A stretch of DNA of 64,000 nucleotides from Sphingomonas changnyeongensis (GCF_009913435.1 NZ_CP047895.1:2735001-2799000); one strand, 5' to 3'; counted from the first letter of the stretch, positions 16,719 through 26,863 are shown. The notes: generated by a model not told the origin, from the sequence alone. Numbers and translations are program-made.

Positions 16719-18059
16719 TCAGGGCGCGGGCTGGCGCGGGATCAGGTGCAGGCGCGTCTGGCGGCCGTCGATCCAGCGGAAGCTGTTGCCGTCGAAAAAC
16801 CCGTCGACCTCGAGCGCGAACCGCACCTCCTGCCCGCCCCATTCGGGCACCTTGTGCATCGCGGCCAGCTCGATCGACCAGGCGGTGTTGGCGTTGATCC
16901 GGTAATCGCCCAGACCGGCCAGCGGCGCCTGGTTTTCCCACCGCCCGATCCACGGGCCGGCGCCATGGCCGTGCTGGCCGATCGGATGGCTGTAGATGAT
17001 CGGCGTCAGCCCCGCTGCCAGCGCGTCCTTGCGCGCCGCCGCCAGCAGGGCGTTGCCGGTGATGCCGGCGCGGTAATGGCGCACAACAATGTCCTGCAGC
17101 CGGTTGGCCGCCGCCATGCCCGCGACCAGCCCGGCCGGGGCGGCGGTTTCGCCGGGGCGCAGCACATAGGCCAGCTGCTGGGTATCGGTCTTCAGCCCCA
17201 GATAGCCGGCACAGAAATCGACATGGACGAGATCGCCCGGCTCGATCGTGTCGACGCGCGGCACCGTCTGGTTGCCGATGGCCGGGCCGCCCTTTGCGGG
17301 CCGCTGGATCGAGACGCTGGGCTGGCACCAGCCATCCATTTTCCGCGCCGCCAGCTGCTCGCGATACCACCAGACCAGATCGGCGGTGGTCGTGACGCCG
17401 GGCACGATCGCCCGTTCCGACAGCCCTTCCTCAAGCAGCTCATGCGCCGCGCGCATGATCGCGGGGTAAACGGCCATGTCCTCGGGCGTGCGTGTTTCTA
17501 GCCAGCCGATCGCCAGCGTGTCGTGGCTGACCACCCGGTCCGCCAGCGGCCCCAGCGCGGCGAGCAGCTGGCGGTGCTGGCTGACGGTCAGCCCGTCGGC
17601 CAGCCCGGTTTCGTCGGAAATGTTGACGGCGATCTTCTTCGGGTCGCGCGCGCGCACCAGCTCGCCCAGCCGCGCCCATTGATCGGGCTGGGTTTCGGGA
17701 TCCCAGGCGGCGGCGAAGAAATCGCCGACCGGATAGCGCGCGACCGCGAAGCGTTCGACCCCGCGCTCCGGCCCGGCATCGTGAAACACCAGCACCATCC
17801 GCCGCCGCGCCGACATCCAGGTGGCCGGCAGCATCGTGCGCAGCACCGGATCCTCGGCATATTCGCGCGCGACCACGATCCACATATCGACGCCGTGGCG
17901 GCGCATCAGCTGCGGCACCAGCTGATCCAGCCGCGCCCTGACCAGCCGGTCCTGCGCCTCGGCGCGCTGGCGCAGCATGGGGGTCGCCACCTCCGCCAGC
18001 GCGGCGGGACCAGACCCAAGACACAGAGAACCGAGAAGAAGCGCGGCCAGACGGGTCAT
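16719..18059 (-). CDS. M24 family metallopeptidase (Xaa-Pro aminopeptidase type), exported
   Basis: A 446-residue protein with a signal peptide (MTRLAALLLGSLCLGSGPAALA). The N-terminal creatinase-like domain covers roughly residues 40-190 and the pita-bread domain follows. Metal ligands are visible as the aspartates of VHVDFCAGYLGLKTD, the histidine of HPIGQHGHGAGPW, and the glutamates of SIELAAM and FALEVDGFF. This matches Xaa-Pro aminopeptidases and prolidases, which release the residue before proline. It starts 4 bp after the Old Yellow Enzyme gene, third in a three-gene operon. A peptidase for proline- or hydroxyproline-containing peptides suits the context (inference). Confidence 0.82.
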   Translation of the reverse strand: MTRLAALLLGSLCLGSGPAALAEVATPMLRQRAEAQDRLVRARLDQLVPQLMRRHGVDMWIVVAREYAEDPVLRTMLPATWMSARRRMVLVFHDAGPERGVERFAVARYPVGDFFAAAWDPETQPDQWARLGELVRARDPKKIAVNISDETGLADGLTVSQHRQLLAALGPLADRVVSHDTLAIGWLETRTPEDMAVYPAIMRAAHELLEEGLSERAIVPGVTTTADLVWWYREQLAARKMDGWCQPSVSIQRPAKGGPAIGNQTVPRVDTIEPGDLVHVDFCAGYLGLKTDTQQLAYVLRPGETAAPAGLVAGMAAANRLQDIVVRHYRAGITGNALLAAARKDALAAGLTPIIYSHPIGQHGHGAGPWIGRWENQAPLAGLGDYRINANTAWSIELAAMHKVPEWGGQEVRFALEVDGFFDGNSFRWIDGRQTRLHLIPRQPAP

Positions 18060-18063
18060 CGCG

Positions 18064-19179
18064 TCACCTTTCGCGAAGTTTGCGACGTTCGAGGAAAAAC
18101 GCATAATTGCGCGGCAGCAGCTTGTGTGCCTCGGGCACGCCCAGCTCCATGGCTGCACGATAGGCAAAGTTGCTGTCGGCCAGCAGCTCGCGGCCGATGG
18201 CGACCAGATCGGCCTGCCCCTGATCGACCGCCGCCGCCGCGATCTGCGACGTGACGATCAGCCCGACCGCCATCGTCGCCACCTCGGCCTCGCGGCGCAC
18301 CCGCCCCGCCGCCGGCACCAGATATCCCGGGGCAGGCGGCATATCGGCCACGCCCGAACTGCCCCGCACCCCGCCCGACGAACAATCGACCACATCGACC
18401 CCGGCCGCCCTGAGCGCGGCAGCCAGGCGGACCATGTCATCGACCACCAGCCCGCCTTCGACGCCGTCATAAAGCGACAGGCGGTAGAAGATCGGCATGG
18501 TCGGCGGCAGCGCCGCGCGCAGCCGCGCCACGATGGCGAGCGGCAGGCGGAAGCGTCCCGCCTCGTCCCCGCCCCAGCCATCATTTCGGCGATTGCTGAG
18601 CGGCGAGACGAAACTGTGCAGCAGATAGCCGTGCGCGCCATGCACCTCGACAAAATCGAACCCGGCGGCAACGGCGCGCAGCCCGGCGGCGACGAACGCG
18701 TCGATCACCGCCTCGATCGCCGCCTCGTCCATCGCCAGCGGCACCGGCCAGCCATCAAGGAACGGCTCGGCGCTCGGCGCCAGCGCCTGCCACGCCCGGG
18801 GATCGTCGGCGGCAAGCGGCTGCGCGCCCTCCCACGGCACCGCAGCGCTGGCCTTGCGGCCGGCATGGGCAAGCTGGATCCCGACGGTGACGCCGTGATC
18901 GTGATAGGTGCCGACAATCTCCGCCAGCCCGGCGACATGCGCGTCGGACCAGATGCCCAGACAGCCCGGCGTGATCCGCCCTGCGGGCGTCACCGCCGTC
19001 GCCTCCAGCACCGCGCCGCCGATCCCGCCCAGTGCGAAACGGGCATGATGGGCGCGGTGCCAGGCCGTGGCGTGACCATCCTCGGCAACATACTGGCACA
19101 TTGGCGACAGCATGATGCGGTTGCGGAAGGTCACGCCGCGACAGGCAAAGGGCGCGAACAGCGCCGTGTCCGGGTTCAC
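18064..19179 (-). CDS. NADH:flavin oxidoreductase, Old Yellow Enzyme family
   Basis: A 371-residue FMN-dependent TIM-barrel enzyme of the YqjM type that reduces activated C=C bonds with NAD(P)H. Visible are NRIMLSPMCQY, GIQLAHAGRKAS, the substrate-binding VEVHGAHGYLLHSFVSPLSNRR and the FMN-phosphate region near VGLIVTSQI and LVAIGRELL. The GTG start overlaps the stop of the DapA-family gene (GTGA), showing translational coupling. In this pathway it could reduce an unsaturated intermediate; this is inference. Confidence 0.87.
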   Translation of the reverse strand: MNPDTALFAPFACRGVTFRNRIMLSPMCQYVAEDGHATAWHRAHHARFALGGIGGAVLEATAVTPAGRITPGCLGIWSDAHVAGLAEIVGTYHDHGVTVGIQLAHAGRKASAAVPWEGAQPLAADDPRAWQALAPSAEPFLDGWPVPLAMDEAAIEAVIDAFVAAGLRAVAAGFDFVEVHGAHGYLLHSFVSPLSNRRNDGWGGDEAGRFRLPLAIVARLRAALPPTMPIFYRLSLYDGVEGGLVVDDMVRLAAALRAAGVDVVDCSSGGVRGSSGVADMPPAPGYLVPAAGRVRREAEVATMAVGLIVTSQIAAAAVDQGQADLVAIGRELLADSNFAYRAAMELGVPEAHKLLPRNYAFFLERRKLRER

Positions 19180-20135
19180 GCGGCGGCGCTTTCCATGTCA
19201 GCGGAGCGCGCGTCGATATCGGCCATCAGCGCGTCGATCCGCTCGAAAATCGCCAGGATCGCCTTCAGCCGCTGCCGGCCCTCGTCGCCCAGCTCCGAAA
19301 AGCGGGTCAGCGGCGGGCGCACATCGCCGACCGGATGGCCGACCGCCGCCGCCAACGCCTTGGAATAGCATTGATGACCATAGGTCGGATGGCCTTCGGC
19401 GATGATCTTGTCAGCCTTGTGAACCAGCGCCTGGATCGCGGTCGCATCATGAATGCGGCCCTGCTCCAGCAGCTGCCACATCCGCGTCGTCGAATAGGGC
19501 AGATAATTGCCATAGGGGTTCACATAGCCGACCGCGCCGAGCAGGAAGCTCTCGACCGGGCGTTCGCCGGCGAACACGTTCATCTTGCCATGCGTCTGCT
19601 CGACAATGTCGAACACGCGGGCGACGTCCATGCTCGCTTCCTTGATGTAGCGGACCTGCTCGAACGCGTCGGTCAGCTTGGCGACCAGCGCCGCGCTCAT
19701 GTCGCGGTTGGACGTGACCGGGTTGTTGTAGAGCATGATCGGCACGCTCACCGCCTCGCAGATCGCGCGGTAATAGGCGAAGATCTCGTCATCGGTCGGC
19801 GTGTAGTAGTAAGGGGGAATGATCATCAGCCCGTCGGCGCCCAGCGCCTCGGCCTCGCGGCTGAACGCGACCGCGCGCGGCGTATAGGCATCCATCGTGC
19901 CCACCAGCACATCCATCCGCCCGTCGACATGACGCACCGTTTCCTCGACGATCGTCCGCCGTTCTTCCGGGCTGATGGTCAGGAACTCGCCGGTCGTGCC
20001 GAGCATGATGATGCCGGGCACCCCGCATTCCAGCTGCCAGTCGATAAACCCCTTGAGCGCCCCCGTATCCACCGCAGCGCCGTCCGCATTGAACGGCGTG
20101 ACCGCGACGGTGTAGCTGCCGCGGAATGTCTTCAT
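19176..20135 (-). CDS. DapA/N-acetylneuraminate lyase family aldolase or deaminase
   Basis: A 319-residue TIM-barrel class I aldolase. Family residues are present: the GTTGEF loop (Thr47/Thr48), Tyr136 in LYNNP and the Schiff-base Lys165 in YIKEAS, so it should be active. Besides dihydrodipicolinate synthase, this family includes sialate lyases and 1-pyrroline-4-hydroxy-2-carboxylate deaminase of hydroxyproline breakdown. The co-location with a D-amino-acid-oxidase-like gene, an OoxA-like subunit, an aldehyde dehydrogenase and an amino acid importer makes the deaminase role attractive but unproven; no hydroxyproline epimerase is in view. It is first in an operon with the OYE and M24 genes. 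Confidence 0.82.
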   Translation of the reverse strand: MKTFRGSYTVAVTPFNADGAAVDTGALKGFIDWQLECGVPGIIMLGTTGEFLTISPEERRTIVEETVRHVDGRMDVLVGTMDAYTPRAVAFSREAEALGADGLMIIPPYYYTPTDDEIFAYYRAICEAVSVPIMLYNNPVTSNRDMSAALVAKLTDAFEQVRYIKEASMDVARVFDIVEQTHGKMNVFAGERPVESFLLGAVGYVNPYGNYLPYSTTRMWQLLEQGRIHDATAIQALVHKADKIIAEGHPTYGHQCYSKALAAAVGHPVGDVRPPLTRFSELGDEGRQRLKAILAIFERIDALMADIDARSADMESAAA

Positions 20136-20193
20136 TGGTCCCTGCTTTCTGAGCTGCGGCTCGGCCATCCTGTCCCGATGGCTTTGCCCATTG

Positions 20194-20208
20194 ATGCGTT
20201 CTGCGAAC
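20194..20208 (-). promoter_or_regulatory. Putative IclR-type operator box, DapA-family/oxidase gap
   Basis: GTTCGCAGAACGCAT on the minus strand, 59 bp upstream of the DapA-family start and 77 bp upstream of the divergent oxidase gene. I see no equally good second copy here. Confidence 0.45.
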
Positions 20209-20284
20209 ATTTGTAACAATAGCGCCCACTTTTTGGCTGACAAGACGGGATCGATGCAAATGCTGCCAGCCCAGGCAAGATTTG

Positions 20285-21462
20285 ATGGCCGCTGACGGCT
20301 TGATCACGGTCGGCGGCGGTGCCGGCGCCGATGATGTGATCGTCATCGGCGGCGGGATCGCCGGCTGCGCGACCGCCTGCTATCTGGCGCGCGACGGCGT
20401 CCGCGTCCGGCTGGTCGAACAGGCGGCGGTCAACGGCCTGGCCTCGAGCGCCAATGCCGGCAGCCTGCATGCCCAGATCCCGCACGATCCGTTCCGGCAT
20501 CTGGGGGCCGACTGGGCACGCCGCTTCAGCCCGGCCGTCCGGCTGTTCATCGCCTCGCTCGGCATCTGGAAGACGCTTGAGACCGATCTGGGGCCGATCT
20601 GGAAATCGGCTTTGGCGGCGGGTTGCTGGTCGGTGCCGATGCGACCGAAATGGCGGAGATCGAAGAGAAGGCGGAGATCGAGCGGGCGGCTGGCCTGCCG
20701 GTCGAGCTGCTCGACGAACGCGCCGTGCGGGCGCGCGCGCCCTATCTGGCGCAAAAGATCATCGGCGGTGCCTTTTGCCCCATCGAAGGCAAGGCCAACC
20801 CGCTGCTCGTTGCCACCGCCTATGCCACGGCCGCCCGCGCCGCCGGTGCGGTGATCGAAACGCATGGCGGCCCGGCAACGATCCGGCGCGACGGGCAGCT
20901 CTACACCGTCGCCGCCGGCGGGCGCGCATGGCAGGCCCCGCGCATCGTGATCGCGGCCGGGTCCGAAACCGGCACGCTGGCGGCGGCGCTTGGGGCAAAG
21001 CTGGCGATCGAGGCGTTTCCGATCCAGGTGAGCGTGACCGAGCCGGCGGAGCCGCTGGTCCCGCACCTCGTCTATTGTGCCGGTGAAAAGCTGACGATGA
21101 AGCAGACCCGTATCGGCAGCATCCTGATCGGCGGCGGCTGGGCGGCGGATCTCGATCAGGCCGGACGCCCGGTCGTCAGCATCGACAATCTGTCGCGCAA
21201 CCTGGCGGTTGCCTGCGGCGTCGTGCCGGGCATTGCCGGCCTGCGCCTGGTGCGCAGCTGGGCGGCGTTCGTGAACGGCACGGCGGACTGGCTGCCGATC
21301 CTCGGCGAACTGCCCCAGTCGCCGGGCGCGTTCGTCAACTATGTTCCGTGGATGGGCTTTACCGGCGGCCCGGCGGCTGCCCGGTCGATTGCCAGCCTTG
21401 TCCAGGGCAAGCCCTGCCCGCTGGGGCTCGATCTGCCGGCCTTCAGCCCGCGTGGCGGATGA
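20285..21462 (+). pseudogene. D-amino-acid oxidase-like FAD-dependent oxidoreductase (OoxB/HcnC type), frameshifted
   Basis: A DAO-superfamily flavoprotein that would oxidise an amine, D-amino acid or imino acid. The Rossmann motif VIVIGGGIAGCATACYLA is at the N-terminus; the C-terminal FAD-binding region is YVPWMGFTGGPAAARSIAS. The frame breaks in the G run at 20590-20593: one added G turns the text into DLGADLEIGFGGGLLVGADA and the second frame continues to the stop at 21460-21462, giving about 392 residues, the normal length. All motifs are retained, so a sequencing error is likely. In octopine, nopaline and D-hydroxyproline dehydrogenases this subunit pairs with an OoxA-like protein, which is encoded at 24364-26065. 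It ends convergently, overlapping the ABC ATPase gene by 20 bp. Confidence 0.8.
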
Positions 21463-22186
21463 TCGAGCCGATGAACGACCGCGTCCGCGCCTGAACGGGC
21501 GCGGCAAAAATCTGCTCCGACGTGCCGGTCTCGACGACCTGGCCTGCATCCATCATCACCACGCGGGTCGAGATTTCACGCACGAACGCCATTTCATGGC
21601 TGACGAGCAGCATGGTGATGCCGCTGCCGGCGAGCGTCCGGATGGTGTCGAGCACCTCGCCCACGCGTTCGGGGTCGAGCGCCGAGGTGACTTCATCGAG
21701 CAGCAGGATTTCCGGCTCGACCGCCAGCGCGCGGGCGATCGCCACCCGCTGCTGCTGCCCGCCTGACAGCTGTTCGGGATAATGGTTGCGGTGATCGGCC
21801 ATGCCGACACTGGCGAGCAGTTCGAGCGCGCGCGCCTCTGCCTCGCGCCGGGGCACGCCATGCACCTTGATCGGCGCGATCGCGACATTGCCGAGCGCAG
21901 TCATGTTCTGGAACAGATTGAACTGCTGGAACACGATCGACATGCGCCGCCGCAGCGCGCGCAGCCCCGCCCGATGCCCGTAATCCACCCCCTCGCCCGC
22001 CACGCAGACGGTGCCGCCATCGGGCGGCGTCAGGCCGATCAGCACGCGCAGCAACGTGCTCTTGCCCGATCCGGACGGGCCGATCAGGCTGACCACCTCG
22101 CCCTTGTCGGCGGACAGGGTGACGCCGTGCAGCACCGGTTTGCCGCCATAGCTGGCTTTCAGGTCATGGATGTCGAGATGGTGCAA
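21443..22186 (-). CDS. Polar amino acid ABC transporter, ATP-binding protein
   Basis: A 247-residue ATPase of the GlnQ/HisP type energising the adjacent importer. It has Walker A GPSGSGKST, the Q-loop FQQFNLF, the signature LSGGQQQR, Walker B EILLLDEVTSALD and H-loop LLVSHE. I chose the TTG start at 22186 because GGAGA precedes it and translation gives LHHLDIHDLKASYGG; it overlaps the permease 3' end by 23 bp. It is last in a five-gene operon led by the SDR gene. Confidence 0.9.
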   Translation of the reverse strand: MHHLDIHDLKASYGGKPVLHGVTLSADKGEVVSLIGPSGSGKSTLLRVLIGLTPPDGGTVCVAGEGVDYGHRAGLRALRRRMSIVFQQFNLFQNMTALGNVAIAPIKVHGVPRREAEARALELLASVGMADHRNHYPEQLSGGQQQRVAIARALAVEPEILLLDEVTSALDPERVGEVLDTIRTLAGSGITMLLVSHEMAFVREISTRVVMMDAGQVVETGTSEQIFAAPVQARTRSFIGSIIRHAG

Positions 22187-22853
22187 GTCGGGTCTCCAGC
22201 CGCCGCGCCAGCCGCCCGAGCGGCCAGGACAGCGCGAAGTAGAGCAGCAGGACCGCGCCGAAGCCGAGCGACGGCGGATAGCCGCGGTTGACAAGGATCT
22301 TGCCGGCAAAGGTCAGTTCGACAACGCCCAGATAAGAGGCGAGCGACGTGTCCTTGACGAACATGACCATGAACGCCGCCGCCGGCGGCAGGATCACCCG
22401 CCAGCTTTGCGGCAGCACGACCAGAAACAGCGTCTGGCCGGCCGAGAAGTTGAGCGCTTCGGCCCCTTCGACCTGCTGGCGCGGGACCGAATCCAGCCCG
22501 GCGCGGATGATTTCGGACAGATAGGCCGTTGCCGCCAGCGTGATCGCGACCGTCGCAATCCCCAGCAGCGACAGCCCGGGCGCGAGGATCTGGGTCGCGA
22601 ACAGCACCAGGATCAGGATGACGAGAAACGGCAGCCGGCGGAATGTCTCGACCGCCAGCATGGCGATGAACCGCGCCGGGGCCAGCGCGCGCAGCCGCGA
22701 CCGCCGCAGCACGGCAATCCCCATGCCCAGCATGAAACCGAGGCCGCAGCCGATCACCGTCATCCACAGCGTGCGGATGAGCGCGCCAAACAGGAACTCG
22801 GCGGTGCCGAGCGAAAAGAAACGCGGCGCGGCGGCCAGGATCGCATCGATCAT
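22164..22853 (-). CDS. Amino acid ABC transporter permease
   Basis: A 229-residue inner-membrane permease of the HisMQ type, with about five hydrophobic segments and the ATPase-contact EAA loop around EGAEALNFSAGQTLFLVVLPQS. Its ATG overlaps the preceding gene's stop by 4 bp. It probably forms a heterodimer with the permease domain of the larger upstream protein. Confidence 0.88.
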   Translation of the reverse strand: MIDAILAAAPRFFSLGTAEFLFGALIRTLWMTVIGCGLGFMLGMGIAVLRRSRLRALAPARFIAMLAVETFRRLPFLVILILVLFATQILAPGLSLLGIATVAITLAATAYLSEIIRAGLDSVPRQQVEGAEALNFSAGQTLFLVVLPQSWRVILPPAAAFMVMFVKDTSLASYLGVVELTFAGKILVNRGYPPSLGFGAVLLLYFALSWPLGRLARRLETRLAPSRHP

Positions 22854-24367
22854 CGGCCGCCTCCCGCCGGGACCCGGAACAGCGCCCGGCCGACCGAGGC
22901 CAGCGCGGCCGAGGCGATCAGGGTCAGCGCGATGTAGATCAGCCCGGCGATCGTGAACGTCTCGATCGTGCGCAGGCTGGCGGTGCTGATGTTGATCGCC
23001 CGGCCGGTCAGTTCCTCGACCCCGAACAGCGCGGCCATCGAACTGCCCAGCACCAGCACGATGAAGAAGGACGCGAGCGGGCGATAGACGGTGCGCATGA
23101 CGTGCGGCAGGATGACGTGGACGAGCAGATCGGCCCGGCCCAGCCCCAGCACCGCGGCCGCCTCCAGTTCCGACCGGCGCACCGAGGCGACACCCGCCCG
23201 GATGATTTCGGTCAGATAGGCACCGGCATTGAGCGTCAGGCCGATGGCGACCGCCGTGAACGAGCCGAGTTTGATCCCCGCATCGGGCAGCGCGTAATAA
23301 AGCAGGAAAATCTGCACGAGCGCGGGCGTGTTGGTGAACAGCGCGACATAGCCGCCGACGCCGCGCCGCAGCCCCGCGCCGCCGTACAGCAGCGCCACCG
23401 CACCGGCGAGGCCGATCGCCGCCCCTGCCCAGAAGGCGATGAACGCGATCTGCAACGACACCAGCGCCCCGCCCAGCAGATAGGGCAGCCGGGCCAGCAC
23501 CGGTGCCCAGTCGAGCCGGTATCCGGGCGCGGTCGCCGCAGCGGCCGGGCGCGGCAGCAGCGCCGGTGCGATCTGCGCCGCGCCCACGGCCACGCTCATG
23601 TCCGCGCCGTAATGACGCCGCCACAGCCCGGCGACGGTGCCGTCGCGGTGCAGGCGGTGCAGCGCCCGGTCGAGCGCGACCTGCAGCCCCTGATTGCCCT
23701 TGGCGACGCCGATCCCGCACCAGGCGGCAAAGATCGGTTCGGGCAGGACGCGCCATTTCACATCGGGGTAAAGCCGGGTGAAGCCGAGGAAGAAATCGGT
23801 ATTCTCGACCAGCGCATCCGCCCGCCCCTGGGCGATGGCGCGGATCGCATCGGCATTGCCGTCGACAAGCAGGCGGCGCGGTGCCGGCAGCTTGCCGCGC
23901 AGCACCTCGACCGACTGGTTGCCGCGCATGTTGACCAGGGTGATGTCGGCGCGGTTCAGATCTTGCCAGCGCGACGCGGTGACGCGATCGGTGGTGATCA
24001 CGCCCATTGCCTCGGAATGAAGCGGGATGGTGAAATCGATGAGCGCCTGCCGCTCCGGCGTGATCGTCAGCGCGCCCATCGACGCATCGATCCGGCCCGA
24101 AACGAGGAACGGCACCCGCTGGGCGGCCTCGGTCGGCACCAGCGCGAGCCGGACGCCGAGCGCGGCCGCCAGCCGGCGGGCAATATCGACGTCAAAGCCG
24201 CTCAGCTGATTGTCGTCGCCATAGCTGCTCATCGGCGGGAAATTGGGATTGACGCCGATCCGGATCTCGCCCGACCGGCGGATCTCGTCGATCGTGCGCG
24301 CCGACGCCGGCACGGTCGCAAGGATCGCCAGCGCAACCAGCATCAGGCGCAACAGCCGGACGATCAT
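22850..24367 (-). CDS. Fused substrate-binding and permease subunit of an amino acid ABC importer
   Basis: A 505-residue protein with three parts: a signal peptide or anchor (residues 1-24), a periplasmic binding protein family 3 domain (IRIGVNPNFPPMSSYG, GFDVDIARRLAAALG, about residues 30-260) and a HisMQ-type permease (about residues 290-500, EAA loop ELEAAAVLGLGRADLLVHVILP). Such fusions exist in some amino acid importers and remove the need for a free binding protein. It is coupled by 4-bp overlaps to the oxidoreductase before it and the permease after it. GFDVD and an arginine-containing pocket fit a polar amino acid ligand. Confidence 0.88.
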   Translation of the reverse strand: MIVRLLRLMLVALAILATVPASARTIDEIRRSGEIRIGVNPNFPPMSSYGDDNQLSGFDVDIARRLAAALGVRLALVPTEAAQRVPFLVSGRIDASMGALTITPERQALIDFTIPLHSEAMGVITTDRVTASRWQDLNRADITLVNMRGNQSVEVLRGKLPAPRRLLVDGNADAIRAIAQGRADALVENTDFFLGFTRLYPDVKWRVLPEPIFAAWCGIGVAKGNQGLQVALDRALHRLHRDGTVAGLWRRHYGADMSVAVGAAQIAPALLPRPAAAATAPGYRLDWAPVLARLPYLLGGALVSLQIAFIAFWAGAAIGLAGAVALLYGGAGLRRGVGGYVALFTNTPALVQIFLLYYALPDAGIKLGSFTAVAIGLTLNAGAYLTEIIRAGVASVRRSELEAAAVLGLGRADLLVHVILPHVMRTVYRPLASFFIVLVLGSSMAALFGVEELTGRAINISTASLRTIETFTIAGLIYIALTLIASAALASVGRALFRVPAGGGR

Positions 24368-26065
24368 GGCCGCGCCAGCGATGCGATTTCGCCGATGGTC
24401 ACCGGCTTGAACGGCGCGCGCGGCGCAAATCCGGCCGGCCCCTGCGCCGCCGCCAGCCGCGCCTCGATCAGCGTCGTGCAATAACGCCCGCCACAGGCCC
24501 CCATGCCGGCCCGCGTCGCCCGCTTGATCGCCGCCAGATCGGCAGCCCCAGTCTCAACCAGCGCGTCGACGGCTGCGGCGGTCACGCTTTCGCACCGGCA
24601 GACCAGTGCCTCACCCTGCGGTTCGGGCAGGCGCGGCACGGCATAGACACGCCACAGCGCCGCCTGAAACCGGCGGTGCCGGGCCAGATCGGCCCGCGCC
24701 CGGCCGACATCCGGCGCGGGCAGTGAAACCCCGAGTTCGGCGGCGATGGCAGCGGCGGCGATCACGCCCTGAGCAAGCGCAATGCGGGCGCCGCCAAGGC
24801 CGCCGCCATCGCCGATCACCCGCACGCCTGGCACCGACGTCGCGCCATCATCGTCGCGCACGACCATCAGCCCGCCGCGCGGATCGGTGGCAACCGCGCA
24901 GCCGAGCGCGCGTGCCGCCTCGACCTGCGGCAGGAAACCATAGCCAAGGCACACGGCATCGACCGCAAAGCTGCGGACCGTGGCCGGATCAGGCGCGCCA
25001 TCCGCGCCGATCCGGGCAATCTCGACCGACTGGACGCGCCCCTCGCCGGCCATGCGCGTCACCACATGGCCATGAAATGTCGGCACGCCGTTCAGGCGCA
25101 GCCGGGCGGTCATCCGCACGCCATCGGCGACCAGCCGGGGGGCGGACAGCGCCATCCGCGCCAGATCGGCAGCGTTCCGGGCACCGGGGGCCGCCGCCGC
25201 CTCGACCAGAGCCACCACCTCGACACCCGCCCCGCCAGTTCGCTCGCGACCTGCACGTTGAGCGGGCCGTTGCCGGCCACAAGCACGCGGCGGCCGGGCG
25301 CGCTTGCATAGGCACGCAGCAGCGTCTGTGCGGCACCCGATGTCATCACCCCCGGCAACGTCCAGCCGGGCACGGCCCAGGGCCGCTCATAAGCGCCCAT
25401 GGCAAGCACCAGCCGCCGGGGCCGGACGGCGCGGGCGCGCTGCCCATCGGCCAGATACACGACCGGCGCCCCATCCGCCGCCAGGCTGGCCGCCCACAAG
25501 GTCGCGCCGTGCAGGGAGGTGACGCCCGCAGCCCCGGCCTCGGCGACCAGCTGCCGCCCTCGCGCGACTGGCGGTCGAGCCTGGCCTCGTCGACGGCAAA
25601 ACCGGTGCCGGGCTGCTTGAAATACTGGCCGCCGGCCTTGTTCCGTTCATCGGCCACAATGACCGCAAGGCCAGCCCGCGCCAGCCCCCGCGCCGCCGCC
25701 AGCCCGGCCGGCCCCGCCCCGATGACCAGCACGTCAGGCGTCAACGCCGTATCGGGTTCCAGGCCCTCCGCTGCGGGCGGCGATGCGGTCCGTGCCGGCG
25801 CGCGCGCGACGACCTGTCCGGGCCGGGCCATCGCCATGCAGGCCCGGGCGACCTCGCCGTCGATCACGACGCGGCATTCGCCGCACACGCCCATCCCGCA
25901 CCACAGGCCGCGCGGCGCGCCGCCCGCGGTCGTCCGCATCGCGGCTTCGCCGGCATTGATCAGGGCCGCAGCGACGCTTTCGCCGGGCCACGCATCGATG
26001 TCCCGCCCCTCGAAGCTGATCGAGAACCGGTCGCGGCGCGCGAGTCCAGGCAGGTCGACACGCAT
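24364..26065 (-). pseudogene. OoxA/HcnAB-like (2Fe-2S) FAD-dependent oxidoreductase subunit, two frameshifts
   Basis: Three domains in order: an N-terminal 2Fe-2S domain (LWCGMGVCGEC, fourth cysteine in VARAC), a central FAD/NAD Rossmann domain (VLVIGAGPAGLAAARGLARAG; second dinucleotide fold VLVAGNGPLNVQVASELAG) and a C-terminal BFD-like domain (VCRCESV and GACGGRYC). This is the architecture of octopine/nopaline oxidase A, sarcosine-oxidase-alpha-like and D-hydroxyproline dehydrogenase large subunits, which work with a DAO-type partner such as the one at 20285. The frame breaks near 25553-25559 and in the C run at 25230-25233; one added base at each restores a protein of about 568 residues. 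It directly follows the SDR stop (TGAATG). Confidence 0.8.
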
Positions 26066-26836
26066 TCAGCGGATATAGGTCGCGCCATTGACGTCGAGCG
26101 TCGCGCCGGACAGCTGCGGGGCGGCACCGCTGGCGAGGAACGCGACGATCCGTGCGACTTCGGCCGGATCGACCCATTCGCCGCTCGCCAGCGTCGCCGA
26201 CACCTTGTCTTCGCCGCCCTGGGTCGCGGCAAACTCTTCCGACAGGCGCGTGCGCACGACACCGGGAGCGACCACATAGGCGCGGATATTCTGCCGGGCA
26301 TAGCTGCGCGCGACCGACTGGGTGGCCGAGCGGACCGCCGCCTTGGACGCCCCATAGGCAATCGTCGCCGGATTGGTCACGCCGCGCTGCGCCGCCCAGC
26401 TGGAGATGGTGACGATGTCGCCGCCGCCCGCCTCCAGAAAATGATTGACCGCGGCGCGGATCAGCCGTGCCGGGGCGCGGACATTGACGTCGAGCGCCCG
26501 ATCCCATGCCCCTTCAAACGCGGCGTCGTCAGCATCAAAGCCGCCGTCGAACGGCATGGTCGCGGCATTGTTGATCAGCACGTCGATGCGCCCGCGCCAG
26601 TCGAGCGCGCGACGCCAAAGCTCCAGCGTCGCCGCGCGCTCGCCAAGATCGGCTGGAATGGCGATCGCCTGGCCGGGTGCGGCGGTCGCGATCGCGCGCT
26701 CGGCCCCGGCCAGGTCGCCGCCATAATGGGCCACGACAAACGCCCCGCCGCCGAGCAGTTCGCGCGCGATTTCAGCGCCGATCCCCTTGGATGCGCCGGT
26801 GACGAGAATGGTTTTGCCATGCAGCGATGCGGTCAT
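26066..26836 (-). CDS. Short-chain dehydrogenase/reductase (SDR)
   Basis: A 256-residue classical SDR. The nucleotide motif TGASKGIG (residues 14-21), the NNA strand and the catalytic Ser-Tyr-Lys set (Ser145 or Ser146, Tyr161, Lys165) are all present, so an NAD(P)-dependent alcohol/ketone reaction is expected. It is the first gene of the operon with the OoxA-like subunit and the ABC importer, and divergent from the aldehyde dehydrogenase. It may oxidise a hydroxy intermediate made by the flavoenzyme, which is inference. The start at 26836 lacks an obvious Shine-Dalgarno sequence; 26860 is an alternative. Confidence 0.87.
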   Translation of the reverse strand: MTASLHGKTILVTGASKGIGAEIARELLGGGAFVVAHYGGDLAGAERAIATAAPGQAIAIPADLGERAATLELWRRALDWRGRIDVLINNAATMPFDGGFDADDAAFEGAWDRALDVNVRAPARLIRAAVNHFLEAGGGDIVTISSWAAQRGVTNPATIAYGASKAAVRSATQSVARSYARQNIRAYVVAPGVVRTRLSEEFAATQGGEDKVSATLASGEWVDPAEVARIVAFLASGAAPQLSGATLDVNGATYIR

Positions 26837-26863
26837 GTGACAAAACCTAGACGAACGCATTTT

